Source: Planctomycetaceae bacterium (lineage in GTDB: Bacteria > Planctomycetota > Planctomycetia > Planctomycetales > Planctomycetaceae). From it: a stretch of DNA of 64,000 nt. Below are positions 26,401-34,180 of the stretch, one piece after another. Location: NCBI GenBank assembly GCA_019636285.1, contig JAHBXV010000018.1, forward strand, positions 47,526-111,525, in the 5' to 3' direction. Numbering within the stretch: the stretch's first letter is position 1; each line of letters begins with the position of its first letter. The notes below the pieces were generated by a model. It saw nothing but the letters and a program-made list of their open reading frames with translations, was not told where the DNA came from and did no database searches. Made by a program: the position numbers and the translations under genes.

Positions 26401-27684
26401 CACGCTCGTCCCGCGAAGCAGGGTGTCACGATTTCCGAGGCCATTCGGCACGCCATCGAAGAAGAAGCGGCCGTCGTGCAAAACCGGCTGACTCGCCGGG
26501 ACGTCGACGAGACTCGCGGCCTCGAAACCGCGATCGATGCCGGGACGGTCTATGAACACGAGCTGACGGACGTCGACGAAATTCTCGCCGACGATCTCCT
26601 TGAGTCGGACGACGCGGCACTGCCGTTCGACGAACCAGTGCCCGTGGCGGAGTGGTCGGCCGCGGACGTGGAACCGCGAGATCGACCGCGTGGATTTGGG
26701 TTTGGAAAGCGACTTTCGGCAGAGCGCCATGTCGCCAATGGTTCCCTTGTCACTTCTTCCCCGGCGTCTTCTGCCGCCATGTCTGTTTTGAATCGAGAGG
26801 AAACGATGCATTCGTCCAACGGTCACCAGGATCCGGTTACGAACGGCAATGGAGCAGCCCCGCATGGCGATCGTGCCGATAAGGTTCTGACGATCGTTTC
26901 ACAGTTCCTCGAGTTGCAAACCGCCCAGCAGCGGATGCTCGATCGACTGCTGACCATGCATGATCAGGCGGCCCAGCATGCCCCCGCCACGGGGATGAAC
27001 GGACTCGCCGCTGTGACTTATGTTGAGCCGACTCGTCCGGCCGCTTACGTCACCGCTGCACCGGCAGCGCCTGCTGCTCGGCCAGAGCCGACCGTTTCCG
27101 CAGTCGCCCGAGTCAAAAAGGCTCCGCCGCGACCCGCGCCGCCGGCACAACGTCTCTCGCCGAAGCCAGTCGAAGCACCCGCCGTTGAGCGCCGTGTTTC
27201 GGCGCCTGCTCCGGCTCCCGCGCCGGTCGCCAAGGTTGCCCCCGCGCCAGCACCAGTTAAGGCTCCGGTTCCCGCCGCAGCACCGGCTTCCGCCCCTGCT
27301 GGCGACGTTCCTTCGTCCGAAGTCTTCCGCCAGGATCTCTTGCAGGCCGTTGCTGAACGAACCGGCTATCCCGTCGATGCCCTCGATGAAACCCTGCAGC
27401 TCGAATCGGGCCTGGGGATCGACTCGATCAAGACGATCGAAATCTTCAGCAAGCTCAAGAGCTACCACTCGGTCTTCCGCGTGGAAGGGGAAGACGAGGA
27501 AGAACTGATGGGCGAGTTCAGCCGGCTCAAGACGCTAGGCGACATCGTTCAGTTCTACGATGACCGGCGGTCCAAGAAATTGGCCAGCGGCGGCGGGGCT
27601 GCGTCCGGGCCCGAAGTTGAACGCCACGTTTTGACCGCCCACGATGCCTCGGGGGATTCGTCAAAAAAAAAACCTTCCCACTAG
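23473..27684 (+). CDS. Iterative type I PKS subunit, KS-AT-ACP (PfaA/PUFA-synthase-like)
   Basis: A 1403-residue cytoplasmic synthase subunit. The ketosynthase (about 38-480) has the full triad: Cys233 in DAACAAS, His368 in HGTGT and His408 in GHAKTAAG. The acyltransferase (about 610-960) has Ser709 in GHSFGE, followed by GARGRLM carrying the conserved Arg, so it should load malonyl. After a Pro/Ala-rich linker (about 1190-1275) there is a single acyl carrier domain with Ser1318 in LGIDSIK, the signature of PUFA-synthase carriers, which normally come as five or more copies. The frame stops right after ten A residues (27663-27672). The following KR gene is open through the same run in the -1 frame, so KS-AT-ACP-KR is probably one protein. 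Translation start at 23473 has only a weak GAGAGAG before it. Confidence 0.92.
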   Translation: MDLEMSQEGMPSLPPRSDSPAVRPRRPSRKNDRSDEIAIIGMAGMFPKARSVRDFWANICNRVFAIEDVPQHRWNEEDFFSPERLKPDQVYSKWGAFLKATRFNPMDWQMPPASLHSIDTVQLLSLDIAWQALVDSGYHHKDCDRSKFGVIFAAAGSHDVGTDYCFRTMMRHYLPRATSLDKNQQSQVLREIEATLPEWTEDTFAGFLLNVISGRIANRMNFGGVNFTVDAACAASLAALDAAVGQLRLRTADVMLLGAADVTNNPFCYMSFAKTHALSPKGVPRPFDASADGIALGETVAGLMLKRLPDAERDGDKIYAVIKGMGRSSDGRNRSMTAPHPPGQMLAMQRAYEDAGVTANSLTLIEAHGTGTVVGDGSEVTALTSAFKIDNYKPKSVAIGSVKSMIGHAKTAAGVASLVKTALALKHRVLPPTIGVETPNDKLNTPDSPFFVNTETRPWLRANPEIPRRAGVSAFGFGGTNFHVVLEEYDGPNAVVAQDDFTPRGVEVFYWQADSQDELIAQLASVRSRLADVDLEDVQTSDFAELALAVWRDRSPDSAPAAFRLGLVAATIAELIEHLDQLTESFTTAVNRPGVHYSSAPAVDPTKVCFLYPGQGAQRLNMLRELAIAFPESRELADLANSTLRQEFPDSLTRCIYPPTDFEPGAVEAQQKALNSTRVAQPALAFVELFATDLLRRFGVTPAIAAGHSFGEYLALYAAGSLTAEDMLKVVGARGRLMAETAESCSGAMAAVLTDAATTQSWIERHGLAVVIANYNTPSQMVISGTVEEIERAVKLAAEDGIGAKRLAVSGAFHSSQMEEASRQFAKILKDIPFRAPGILVSSNTTAQVYPAKPAAMRELLARHLVEPVRFVDQVSQLVSAGVELFVEVGPGKILTRMVEQNLSDKKIPILTLDGGKGGVPQFAEMLAACLAFGLPVNLSAWFAGRELSERSIADYFDQLCKRQRIGVTDWILTPGHARPAKQGVTISEAIRHAIEEEAAVVQNRLTRRDVDETRGLETAIDAGTVYEHELTDVDEILADDLLESDDAALPFDEPVPVAEWSAADVEPRDRPRGFGFGKRLSAERHVANGSLVTSSPASSAAMSVLNREETMHSSNGHQDPVTNGNGAAPHGDRADKVLTIVSQFLELQTAQQRMLDRLLTMHDQAAQHAPATGMNGLAAVTYVEPTRPAAYVTAAPAAPAARPEPTVSAVARVKKAPPRPAPPAQRLSPKPVEAPAVERRVSAPAPAPAPVAKVAPAPAPVKAPVPAAAPASAPAGDVPSSEVFRQDLLQAVAERTGYPVDALDETLQLESGLGIDSIKTIEIFSKLKSYHSVFRVEGEDEEELMGEFSRLKTLGDIVQFYDDRRSKKLASGGGAASGPEVERHVLTAHDASGDSSKKKPSH
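27663..27672 (+). other. A10 slippery run joining the KS-AT-ACP and KR frames
   Basis: Ten consecutive A residues, read as the end of a Ser codon and three Lys codons in the KS-AT-ACP frame, contain the -1 slippery heptamer A-AAA-AAA. Four codons later the frame stops (TAG 27682-27684). The KR frame (-1) is open from 27621 and reads Thr-Phe-Pro-Leu-Glu-His-Leu directly after the run. A -1 ribosomal shift, or one extra A added by RNA polymerase, gives an uninterrupted fusion of about 1910 residues. A sequencing indel (10 versus 11 A) would look the same. Confidence 0.7.
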
Positions 27685-27710
27685 AGCATCTGATTCTGGT
27701 CGTCGGTGAC

Positions 27711-27752
27711 GCTCCGCAGGAAGCCAGCACGCTGCTCGCCGCCCTGCGGAGC
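27711..27752 (+). repeat. 10-bp perfect inverted repeat (stem-loop) just downstream of the A10 run
   Basis: GCTCCGCAGG (27711-27720) and CCTGCGGAGC (27743-27752) pair perfectly, with an inner AGCA/TGCT stem (27726-27729 with 27733-27736). The stem starts 38 bases after the A run, farther than the usual 5-9 base spacer of stimulated -1 frameshifting. It has no T tract, so it is not an intrinsic terminator. Confidence 0.6.
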
Positions 27753-27773
27753 GAAGGTTACCGTGTTCGCCAG

Positions 27774-29204
27774 GTGGTGCCGGGAGACACGTTCAAGGCA
27801 TTTGGAAGCGATCGGTATCAGTGCGATCTGCGGTCGTCCGAATCGGTGGCTCGCCTGCGGCAGGAGATCTCCGGTACCGACAAATCGCCAGTCGGCATGG
27901 TCATTCATGTCGGCGGACTCTCGGCCACCTGTCGGGCGGCCGGGACAGGTGAACCTGAAACGGTCACCGGAACGGCCCTCGGGCTGTTTCTGATCCTCAA
28001 GCACTTCCGCGAGGATCTCCTGGCCAGTGCGAAACAGGGCGGCGGATTCGTCTACAACCTGATCGCGCTCGATGGGAAGTTCGGGCTCGGCGACGGACCT
28101 CGATGTGGAATTGCAGCGTCAACCACGATTGGCCTCTGTAAGTCGTTCGCTCGTGAGAACCCCGCGCTGTCGGTGACGACCTTCGACATCGATCCCGCTC
28201 TAAAGGCCGAACGGCTGGTCGCGCGGGTCACCAGCGAGTTCCTGTCTGAGAACCTTCCGACAGAACTCGGTCTCAGTGAACGCGGGCGTTTCCGACTGGA
28301 ACTGAAGCCCGATACATCACCCCTGCGTGGCACGCCATGTGCGGTCAAACCGGGTGGCGTCATCCTGGTCACCGGGGGCGGCTATGGGATCACGGCTGAA
28401 GTGATCAAGCCCCTCGCACAACCGGGAGTTCGCCTGGTCATCGTGGGAAGGTCGCGGTTGTCCGAAGAGTCAGCCGCGACGGCGGATCTGCCGGAAACCG
28501 CTCTTCGGGGCCACTTCCTGCAGGCAGCCAGGGCTGCGGGCGAGAAGCTGGTTCCAGCGGAAATCGAAAGGAAAGTTGCTGCGACGATGCGTCAGCGCGA
28601 GTTGCAGCGAAACCTTGCCGAATTCCGCGAGGCCGGTGCCGAGGTCAGCTACTTCCCTTGTGATGTGAGTGATGCCGAGTCGTTCGGAAGTCTGATCGAC
28701 GAGGTTTATGAGCGTTATGGACGGATCGACGGTGTGGTCCACGGAGCGGGCGTCATTCTGGACAAGCTGATACAGGACAAATCGCCGGAAAGTTTCCTGA
28801 CCGTTCTGTCAACCAAAATTGACAGCGCCTTGACGCTGACGCGTAAACTCCGGCCCGAGTCCCTGGGCTGGCTGGTGTTTTTCTCGTCGGTCTCGGCACG
28901 GTTCGGCAATGGTGGACAGACCGACTACAGCGCGGCCAACGAGTACCTCAACAAGTTGGCCGGCGAACTCGATCGAAGCTGGCCGGCGCGAGTGGTGGCC
29001 ATCAACTGGGGCCCGTGGGATAGCGGGATGGTTTCGGACGGATTGCGGCAGTTGTACCAATCTCGCGGGATCTCGCTCATTCCAGTCGATGGCGGGGTGC
29101 GACGTTTCCACCATGAAATTTCACTGACCGATACCGCGGCCCATGAGGTCGTCGTCTCGTGCAGCGTGGAGGCGATGTCGCGATTGAGCGCGGAGAACGT
29201 GTAA
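27774..29204 (+). CDS. PKS ketoreductase (KR) module, probably expressed as fusion with the upstream KS-AT-ACP
   Basis: A 476-residue two-part KR as in PfaA-type synthases: a structural half (to about 190), then the catalytic NADPH-binding half with LVTGGGYGI (about 199-207), FPCDVSD, VVHGAGV, FFSSVSARFGN and YSAANEYLNK (Tyr385, Lys in position), so the active site is intact. The frame is open back to 27621. The codons before the GTG at 27774 encode LILVVGD and LRSEGYRVRQVV, which belong to the first Rossmann strand and helix, so an independent start at 27774 would truncate the fold. That GTG has no ribosome-binding site, and there is no upstream ATG. The stop TAA overlaps the next ATG (TAATG). 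Function: reduction of beta-ketoacyl-ACP to hydroxyacyl-ACP. Confidence 0.85.
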   Translation: MVPGDTFKAFGSDRYQCDLRSSESVARLRQEISGTDKSPVGMVIHVGGLSATCRAAGTGEPETVTGTALGLFLILKHFREDLLASAKQGGGFVYNLIALDGKFGLGDGPRCGIAASTTIGLCKSFARENPALSVTTFDIDPALKAERLVARVTSEFLSENLPTELGLSERGRFRLELKPDTSPLRGTPCAVKPGGVILVTGGGYGITAEVIKPLAQPGVRLVIVGRSRLSEESAATADLPETALRGHFLQAARAAGEKLVPAEIERKVAATMRQRELQRNLAEFREAGAEVSYFPCDVSDAESFGSLIDEVYERYGRIDGVVHGAGVILDKLIQDKSPESFLTVLSTKIDSALTLTRKLRPESLGWLVFFSSVSARFGNGGQTDYSAANEYLNKLAGELDRSWPARVVAINWGPWDSGMVSDGLRQLYQSRGISLIPVDGGVRRFHHEISLTDTAAHEVVVSCSVEAMSRLSAENV

Positions 29205-32200
29205 TGGCGGTGGGTGGTGGAGATATCGCGATCGTCGGCATGGCCTGCGTGTTCCCACGCGCGGCCAACATGCGGCAGTACTGGTCGAATCTCGTTAACG
29301 GCGTTGACGCCGTCGAGGATATTCCGGCCGATCGCTGGCGTGGTTGCCGGAACCAGGAATTGCCGGAAGAGCACGAAGCGTACATTCCGTGTGGACGCGG
29401 CGGGTTCATCCCCTCCGATATCTGGTTCGATTCCCGCCGCTACGGTGTCCTTCCGAACGCCGTCCGACATGGCGATGCCGATCAGTTCCTGATGATCCAT
29501 GTTGTCGATGAAGCGCTGCGCGACGCAGGCATCTTCGACGAAGACCCGCTTCGCACCGCGAGCGACCTGATTATCGGTCGCGGCGGATACGTGACCTCGA
29601 AGCAGACCGAACTGACCCTTCGGGCGGAAGTCTTCGAAACGGTCCTGGAGATGATCGACCGGAAGTATCCCGATCTTCTGGCTGGTTCGCGTCGGTCCGA
29701 AGTCGCGGCCTACTTGCGATCCACTCTGTCGCCGAACGAAGTCGAAAGCGTTTCCACCGCAATTTCCAACATCGTCGCCAGCCGGGCGGCGAATCGGTTG
29801 AACTTGCGCGGGGCCTGCTTCACGGTCGACGCCGCCTGCGCCTCGTCGCTCGTTGCTGTCGAATATGCGATGTCACGTCTGCGCGGCGGACTCAGCGACG
29901 TGGCAGTCGCCGCCGGCGTCTTCATGAACCACTCGGCTACGTTCTGGCACGTCTTCACGCGGCTGGGCGCTTTGTCCCGAAACGGCATTATTCGCCCGTT
30001 CGATCGGCGGGCCGATGGTCTGGTCATTGGAGACGGTGCGGGGGCCATCGTTCTCAAACGCCTCGAAGATGCTGTCCGAAACGGCGATGAGATTTATGCC
30101 GTCATCAAGGGCGTGGGTTCGTCGGGAGACGGCCGCGCGCTGGACGTGCTGGCTCCGAGCAGTGCCGGGCAGGTCGAGGCGCTCAAGCGAGCCTACGCAG
30201 ATGCCGGCATCGATCCGCTGGAGCTGGGCTATCTCGAACTGCACGGCACCGGAACCGTTGCCGGAGATATGTCCGAGATCGAGACGATCAAAACCTTCTT
30301 CGGCCGGTCCGCGAGCCCGCCCACGCAGCGCTGCATGGGCAGTGTCAAGTCGATGATTGGCCACACGATGCCTGCATCGGGAATGGCGTCGATCATCAAG
30401 GTCGCGCTGTCGCTGAGCAATAAGATCATCCCGCCGTCGCTGCACTGTGAAGAGCCCCGTGAAGAACTCGCCGATGCCGCGTTCTTCATGAATACCCAGT
30501 GCCGCCCCTGGGTCCATCCCTCGTCGTCCGGGCCGCGACTGGCCGCCGTGAATGCGTTTGGCTTTGGCGGGGTCAACGTCCACCTGGTCATGCAGGAAGT
30601 CGACACGCGCGTTGAAGGTCGCCGGGCCAAGAAGCCAAAAACGCGTCCCTTCATCGGGGTCCGCCAACGTCCCGACGAGTTGTTCGCCTTTGCCGCCGAC
30701 GACGTGCCGAGTCTGATCGCCAAACTCGAATCGTGGAGTGACTTCGTCCGCGAGGATCGCTCGCTCGCAAGTCCTGCCGACTTCGCGCTGACCGCCTGGA
30801 ACGAAACGTCGTCGCCGGCGGCGGTGCGTCTGGCATTCCTGGCCTCCGACCGCGATTCTCTCGCGGAGCGGTTGGAGACCTGCCTGACCAGTCTCCGGGC
30901 CGACAAGCCCGACTTCACAGGACTGACCGATACGTGGTACTGCGATCAACCGCGCATTCCTGATGGTCTGCTCGCTTTCATCTTCCCGGGCATGGGATTC
31001 CCGGGACTGATCGGTACCTACCCCGATCATCTGATGGAGATGTGCCTGCAATACCCCGAGGTTCGGGCCGAGTTTGACAACTTCGAAGACCGCGATCGAC
31101 ACCCGGACGACAATGTTCCGACAAGTTCGATCTTCTGGCCACCCAGCAGCCTCCCGGAATCGTATCGCCAGACTTTGCGCAAGCGGCTCGCGCCGCCGCG
31201 GACCGACGACCAGGAAGTCGATCCCGACGCGCGGCCTGATGAACGCTACCTCTCCGCGATGGGCGTGACGCTCAGCAATTGGGTGAGCTGGATTCTCCTC
31301 CAGCGGTTCGGCGTCAAACCCGACATGATCGCCGGACAAAGCCAGGGGGAAATGGCAGCGGTCTGCGCTGCCGGTTCGGCTGACTTTCAGTCTTCGGCTC
31401 CCAGCTATTGGAAGGTTCTGAACGTTGACTGGCGCGATGCCAAGGGCGAGCGAATGGCCTTCGCCTGGGCCTCGGCCGAGCGGCTGGAGCCGTTGTTCGC
31501 ACAACATCCCGGGACGCATTTCGCGATTCATATTGCGCCCGAAGCCGTGATCTTTGGCGGTCCTCCGGCCAGTCTGCATGCCATCGCCGATGAGCTCCGT
31601 AAAGACGGCGTCCTCGTGCAGATTCTTCCGTATCCGCCGATCCACACGCCGCGGCTCAGCTACCTGCGCGATGACCTACTGGCGACGCTCAGGGATTCCG
31701 AGACTCCGCTGCGTCGTCCGAAGATTCCGCTGTATTCGTCGATCACCGCGAAGCCCTATCCGAAAGATCCCAAAAAGATCCCGGAAACGCTGCTGCTGAA
31801 TCTCGACCACCCGCTGCAGATCTGGCAGACCATTCAGCGCATGTACAACGATGGCGCGCGGCTCTTCGTCCAGGCCGGTGGTGGACAACTCGCCTCGAGC
31901 CTGCCAACGCTGTTGCCAGGTCGTGATGACCTCAAGGCGGTCGCGCTCGACGTCGACGAAGTCGATCCGGTTTCGCAGCTCCATCGTTTGCTGGCGTCGC
32001 TGTTCGTCGCGGGGGTGCCGATTGATCTGCGGGCGCTGTTCGACAATCGCCCCGTCGAAGCCGTTGATCGATCCAAGCCGGGCGTTCCGCCGGTTCCTCC
32101 CAAGACCGCGGTTCCTTATCGCATCGATTGGAGCCCGCTGCTCAGCCCGAATGTTCCACCCAAGCAGCCGCGACAATCAGTCGATGCGGTCGCCGCTGAG

Positions 32201-34108
32201 ACGCCCTCGATGCACCACGACACTGATGTCGAGACGAATATGACTTCCGAAACGATGACCGCCGAACCGGCACCCGCCGAAGAGGCCTCCCCGTTAATGA
32301 CGGACGATGGAGCGGACATCCAGGACGACGCAGTGGCGATGGAAGTTGCCGCGGACAAGTCTGACGTTGAGGACGAGTTCGTGGACAACAATCCGATCGA
32401 TCCCGGACCGGCTCTGACCGACGAAGACTTTGCCGCAGCCAACATGCCGTTCCTCGGGACGATCCTGGAATATGAACCGGGCCGGCAACTGGTCATGGAG
32501 CGAATGCTGGATGTCGAGGAAGACTGGTTCCTGCACGACCACACGTTCGTCCACGCGCCGGGAATCAAGCCGGTTTCCGAATGTCTTCCCATCCAGCCGA
32601 TGACGTTCGGCATCGAATTGATCGCCGAAGCGGCGTCGGTCCTGTGCGTCGGTAAGGGTCTGATTGGCTTCGAGAACATCCGAGCCTCACGCTGGATCGG
32701 CCTGGTCGATAAAGAACGTCAGGTCATGACGATTCGCGCATCAACCCTATCGGAAGATGCCGAAACCGGCATCCGACGCGTCGAAGTGTCCGTCGAGTTC
32801 GAGGGTGTTCGCAGCCTCTCGGGAACGGCGCTCTTCGCGGATGGCTATCGCAACGACCTTCATGTCGAGATCGCCCCGTGCGAAGATGGCCCCGACTGGA
32901 CAGCGACCGCGTTCGACGTCTATGACCAGCGGTTGATGTTCCACGGCCCGACGCTCCAGGTCATCTCGAAACTCGACCGGATGGGCAACCCGAGCTTCGA
33001 CGGCGAGTTGCTGGTTGCTCCCAAGAATGAACTTTTCCGTTCGTTCGAGAATCCCACGCTGCTGACCGATCCGTGTCTGATGGACGGCGTCGGACAGTTT
33101 CTGGGATTGTGGCTCCAACTTCATGACTGGTTCGTGCTGCCGACCGGGCTGGAACGCATGGAGATCTGCTGCGACACACCGCCGGTTGGCTCGTCCGTGC
33201 CAATTCGCGTCGAACTGACTGAGTTCGACGAGGAACTGAAGCGGACGAAATGCGACATCATCGTTGAAGACGGGCAGGGCGGCGTCTGGCTGAAGATCAT
33301 CGGCTGGAGCGACTGGATCTTTAAGTGGTCGCCCCGCTTTGCCGCCTGGATTCGCAATCCTTACGTCGTCACGCTCAGCGACGAAGTGCCGGCCACGGCT
33401 GCAGTCAATGGGGCATCCTGTCGCGTTCTGACCAAGGAGCATCTTAAGAAGGGCGACCTCGACCGCGGATCCCGGATTGCGATGCACTCGGAAGAGATGG
33501 CGGAACTCCTTGCCATTTCCGATGCAAACCGGCAGTGGCAACAGTTGGCGTCACGGGTTGTCGTCAAGGAAGCCATTCGCGACTGGTACGTCAAGCAGGG
33601 TGAGACGACCTCAATTCATCCGGCCATGCTGCGAATCCGTCACGACGAGTCGGGCCGTCCTTATCCAACCTGGGGAGATGACCCCTGCGACCTGAAGATC
33701 AGCCTCGCCCATACCGACAATGCGGCTGTCGCGTTCGCCAGCCATGTTGACGCGGGCGTCGACATGGAACTTCTGACTCGCGATGTGTCGGACTTGTTGT
33801 CTCGGTTTGCCACGAGTGAAGAGCTGGAGCTGCTCTCAAGCCTGCCGACGGAGTCGGCCCGGACAAACTGGCCGCTCCGGCTGTGGTGCGCCAAGGAATC
33901 CGCGGCGAAGCTGATGGGAACCGGGCTCCAGGGCGCTCCCAAGGACTTCGAAGTCGTCGACGCCGAAGACGATCGCGAATTGCTGGTGCAGCACCTGCCG
34001 ACCGGCTTTCGCACGCGAGTCCACCTGCTGACGATGGACGACTACCTGATTGCCTACACCGATGCCCACGACATTGTTCTCGATGGAGAACTCGTTCAGC
34101 ACGGTTAG
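29204..34108 (+). CDS. Type I PKS subunit KS-AT-DH with C-terminal phosphopantetheinyl transferase
   Basis: A 1634-residue megaprotein. Ketosynthase (about 5-465): Cys212 in DAACASS, His347 in HGTGT and His387 in GHTMPASG, all present. Acyltransferase-like domain (about 580-940): FIFPGMG and Ser713 in GQSQGE, where Gln replaces the usual His before Ser, and the conserved downstream Arg is not evident. After an acidic linker comes a double-hotdog dehydratase (about 1090-1400): HDH at 1111-1113 and Asp1294 in LMDG. The last 190 residues are a 4'-phosphopantetheinyl transferase: GVDME (Asp1520, Glu1522) and WCAKESAAK (Lys1564, Glu1565). It would process and activate the carrier of the KS-AT-ACP subunit. 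The ATG overlaps the KR stop (TAATG) and has GGAGAA upstream, so the longer frame is rejected. No carrier or enoyl reductase domain was seen. Confidence 0.92.
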   Translation: MAVGGGDIAIVGMACVFPRAANMRQYWSNLVNGVDAVEDIPADRWRGCRNQELPEEHEAYIPCGRGGFIPSDIWFDSRRYGVLPNAVRHGDADQFLMIHVVDEALRDAGIFDEDPLRTASDLIIGRGGYVTSKQTELTLRAEVFETVLEMIDRKYPDLLAGSRRSEVAAYLRSTLSPNEVESVSTAISNIVASRAANRLNLRGACFTVDAACASSLVAVEYAMSRLRGGLSDVAVAAGVFMNHSATFWHVFTRLGALSRNGIIRPFDRRADGLVIGDGAGAIVLKRLEDAVRNGDEIYAVIKGVGSSGDGRALDVLAPSSAGQVEALKRAYADAGIDPLELGYLELHGTGTVAGDMSEIETIKTFFGRSASPPTQRCMGSVKSMIGHTMPASGMASIIKVALSLSNKIIPPSLHCEEPREELADAAFFMNTQCRPWVHPSSSGPRLAAVNAFGFGGVNVHLVMQEVDTRVEGRRAKKPKTRPFIGVRQRPDELFAFAADDVPSLIAKLESWSDFVREDRSLASPADFALTAWNETSSPAAVRLAFLASDRDSLAERLETCLTSLRADKPDFTGLTDTWYCDQPRIPDGLLAFIFPGMGFPGLIGTYPDHLMEMCLQYPEVRAEFDNFEDRDRHPDDNVPTSSIFWPPSSLPESYRQTLRKRLAPPRTDDQEVDPDARPDERYLSAMGVTLSNWVSWILLQRFGVKPDMIAGQSQGEMAAVCAAGSADFQSSAPSYWKVLNVDWRDAKGERMAFAWASAERLEPLFAQHPGTHFAIHIAPEAVIFGGPPASLHAIADELRKDGVLVQILPYPPIHTPRLSYLRDDLLATLRDSETPLRRPKIPLYSSITAKPYPKDPKKIPETLLLNLDHPLQIWQTIQRMYNDGARLFVQAGGGQLASSLPTLLPGRDDLKAVALDVDEVDPVSQLHRLLASLFVAGVPIDLRALFDNRPVEAVDRSKPGVPPVPPKTAVPYRIDWSPLLSPNVPPKQPRQSVDAVAAETPSMHHDTDVETNMTSETMTAEPAPAEEASPLMTDDGADIQDDAVAMEVAADKSDVEDEFVDNNPIDPGPALTDEDFAAANMPFLGTILEYEPGRQLVMERMLDVEEDWFLHDHTFVHAPGIKPVSECLPIQPMTFGIELIAEAASVLCVGKGLIGFENIRASRWIGLVDKERQVMTIRASTLSEDAETGIRRVEVSVEFEGVRSLSGTALFADGYRNDLHVEIAPCEDGPDWTATAFDVYDQRLMFHGPTLQVISKLDRMGNPSFDGELLVAPKNELFRSFENPTLLTDPCLMDGVGQFLGLWLQLHDWFVLPTGLERMEICCDTPPVGSSVPIRVELTEFDEELKRTKCDIIVEDGQGGVWLKIIGWSDWIFKWSPRFAAWIRNPYVVTLSDEVPATAAVNGASCRVLTKEHLKKGDLDRGSRIAMHSEEMAELLAISDANRQWQQLASRVVVKEAIRDWYVKQGETTSIHPAMLRIRHDESGRPYPTWGDDPCDLKISLAHTDNAAVAFASHVDAGVDMELLTRDVSDLLSRFATSEELELLSSLPTESARTNWPLRLWCAKESAAKLMGTGLQGAPKDFEVVDAEDDRELLVQHLPTGFRTRVHLLTMDDYLIAYTDAHDIVLDGELVQHG

Positions 34109-34180
34109 TCCAAATTGAGAACCCGCGCCGAAATCCGATCCACTCGAATGCGCGATTGATTGAAGAAGTGAGAACTGCCC

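Noticed and set aside
25135..26865. 576-codon minus-strand frame inside the KS-AT-ACP gene
   Set aside because: Opposite strand of unambiguous AT and KS-side motifs; low-complexity Arg/Gly-rich product with no family features.
27711..27752. Stem-loop considered as an intrinsic terminator between KS-AT-ACP and KR
   Set aside because: No T tract follows, and the sequence is coding in the KR frame.
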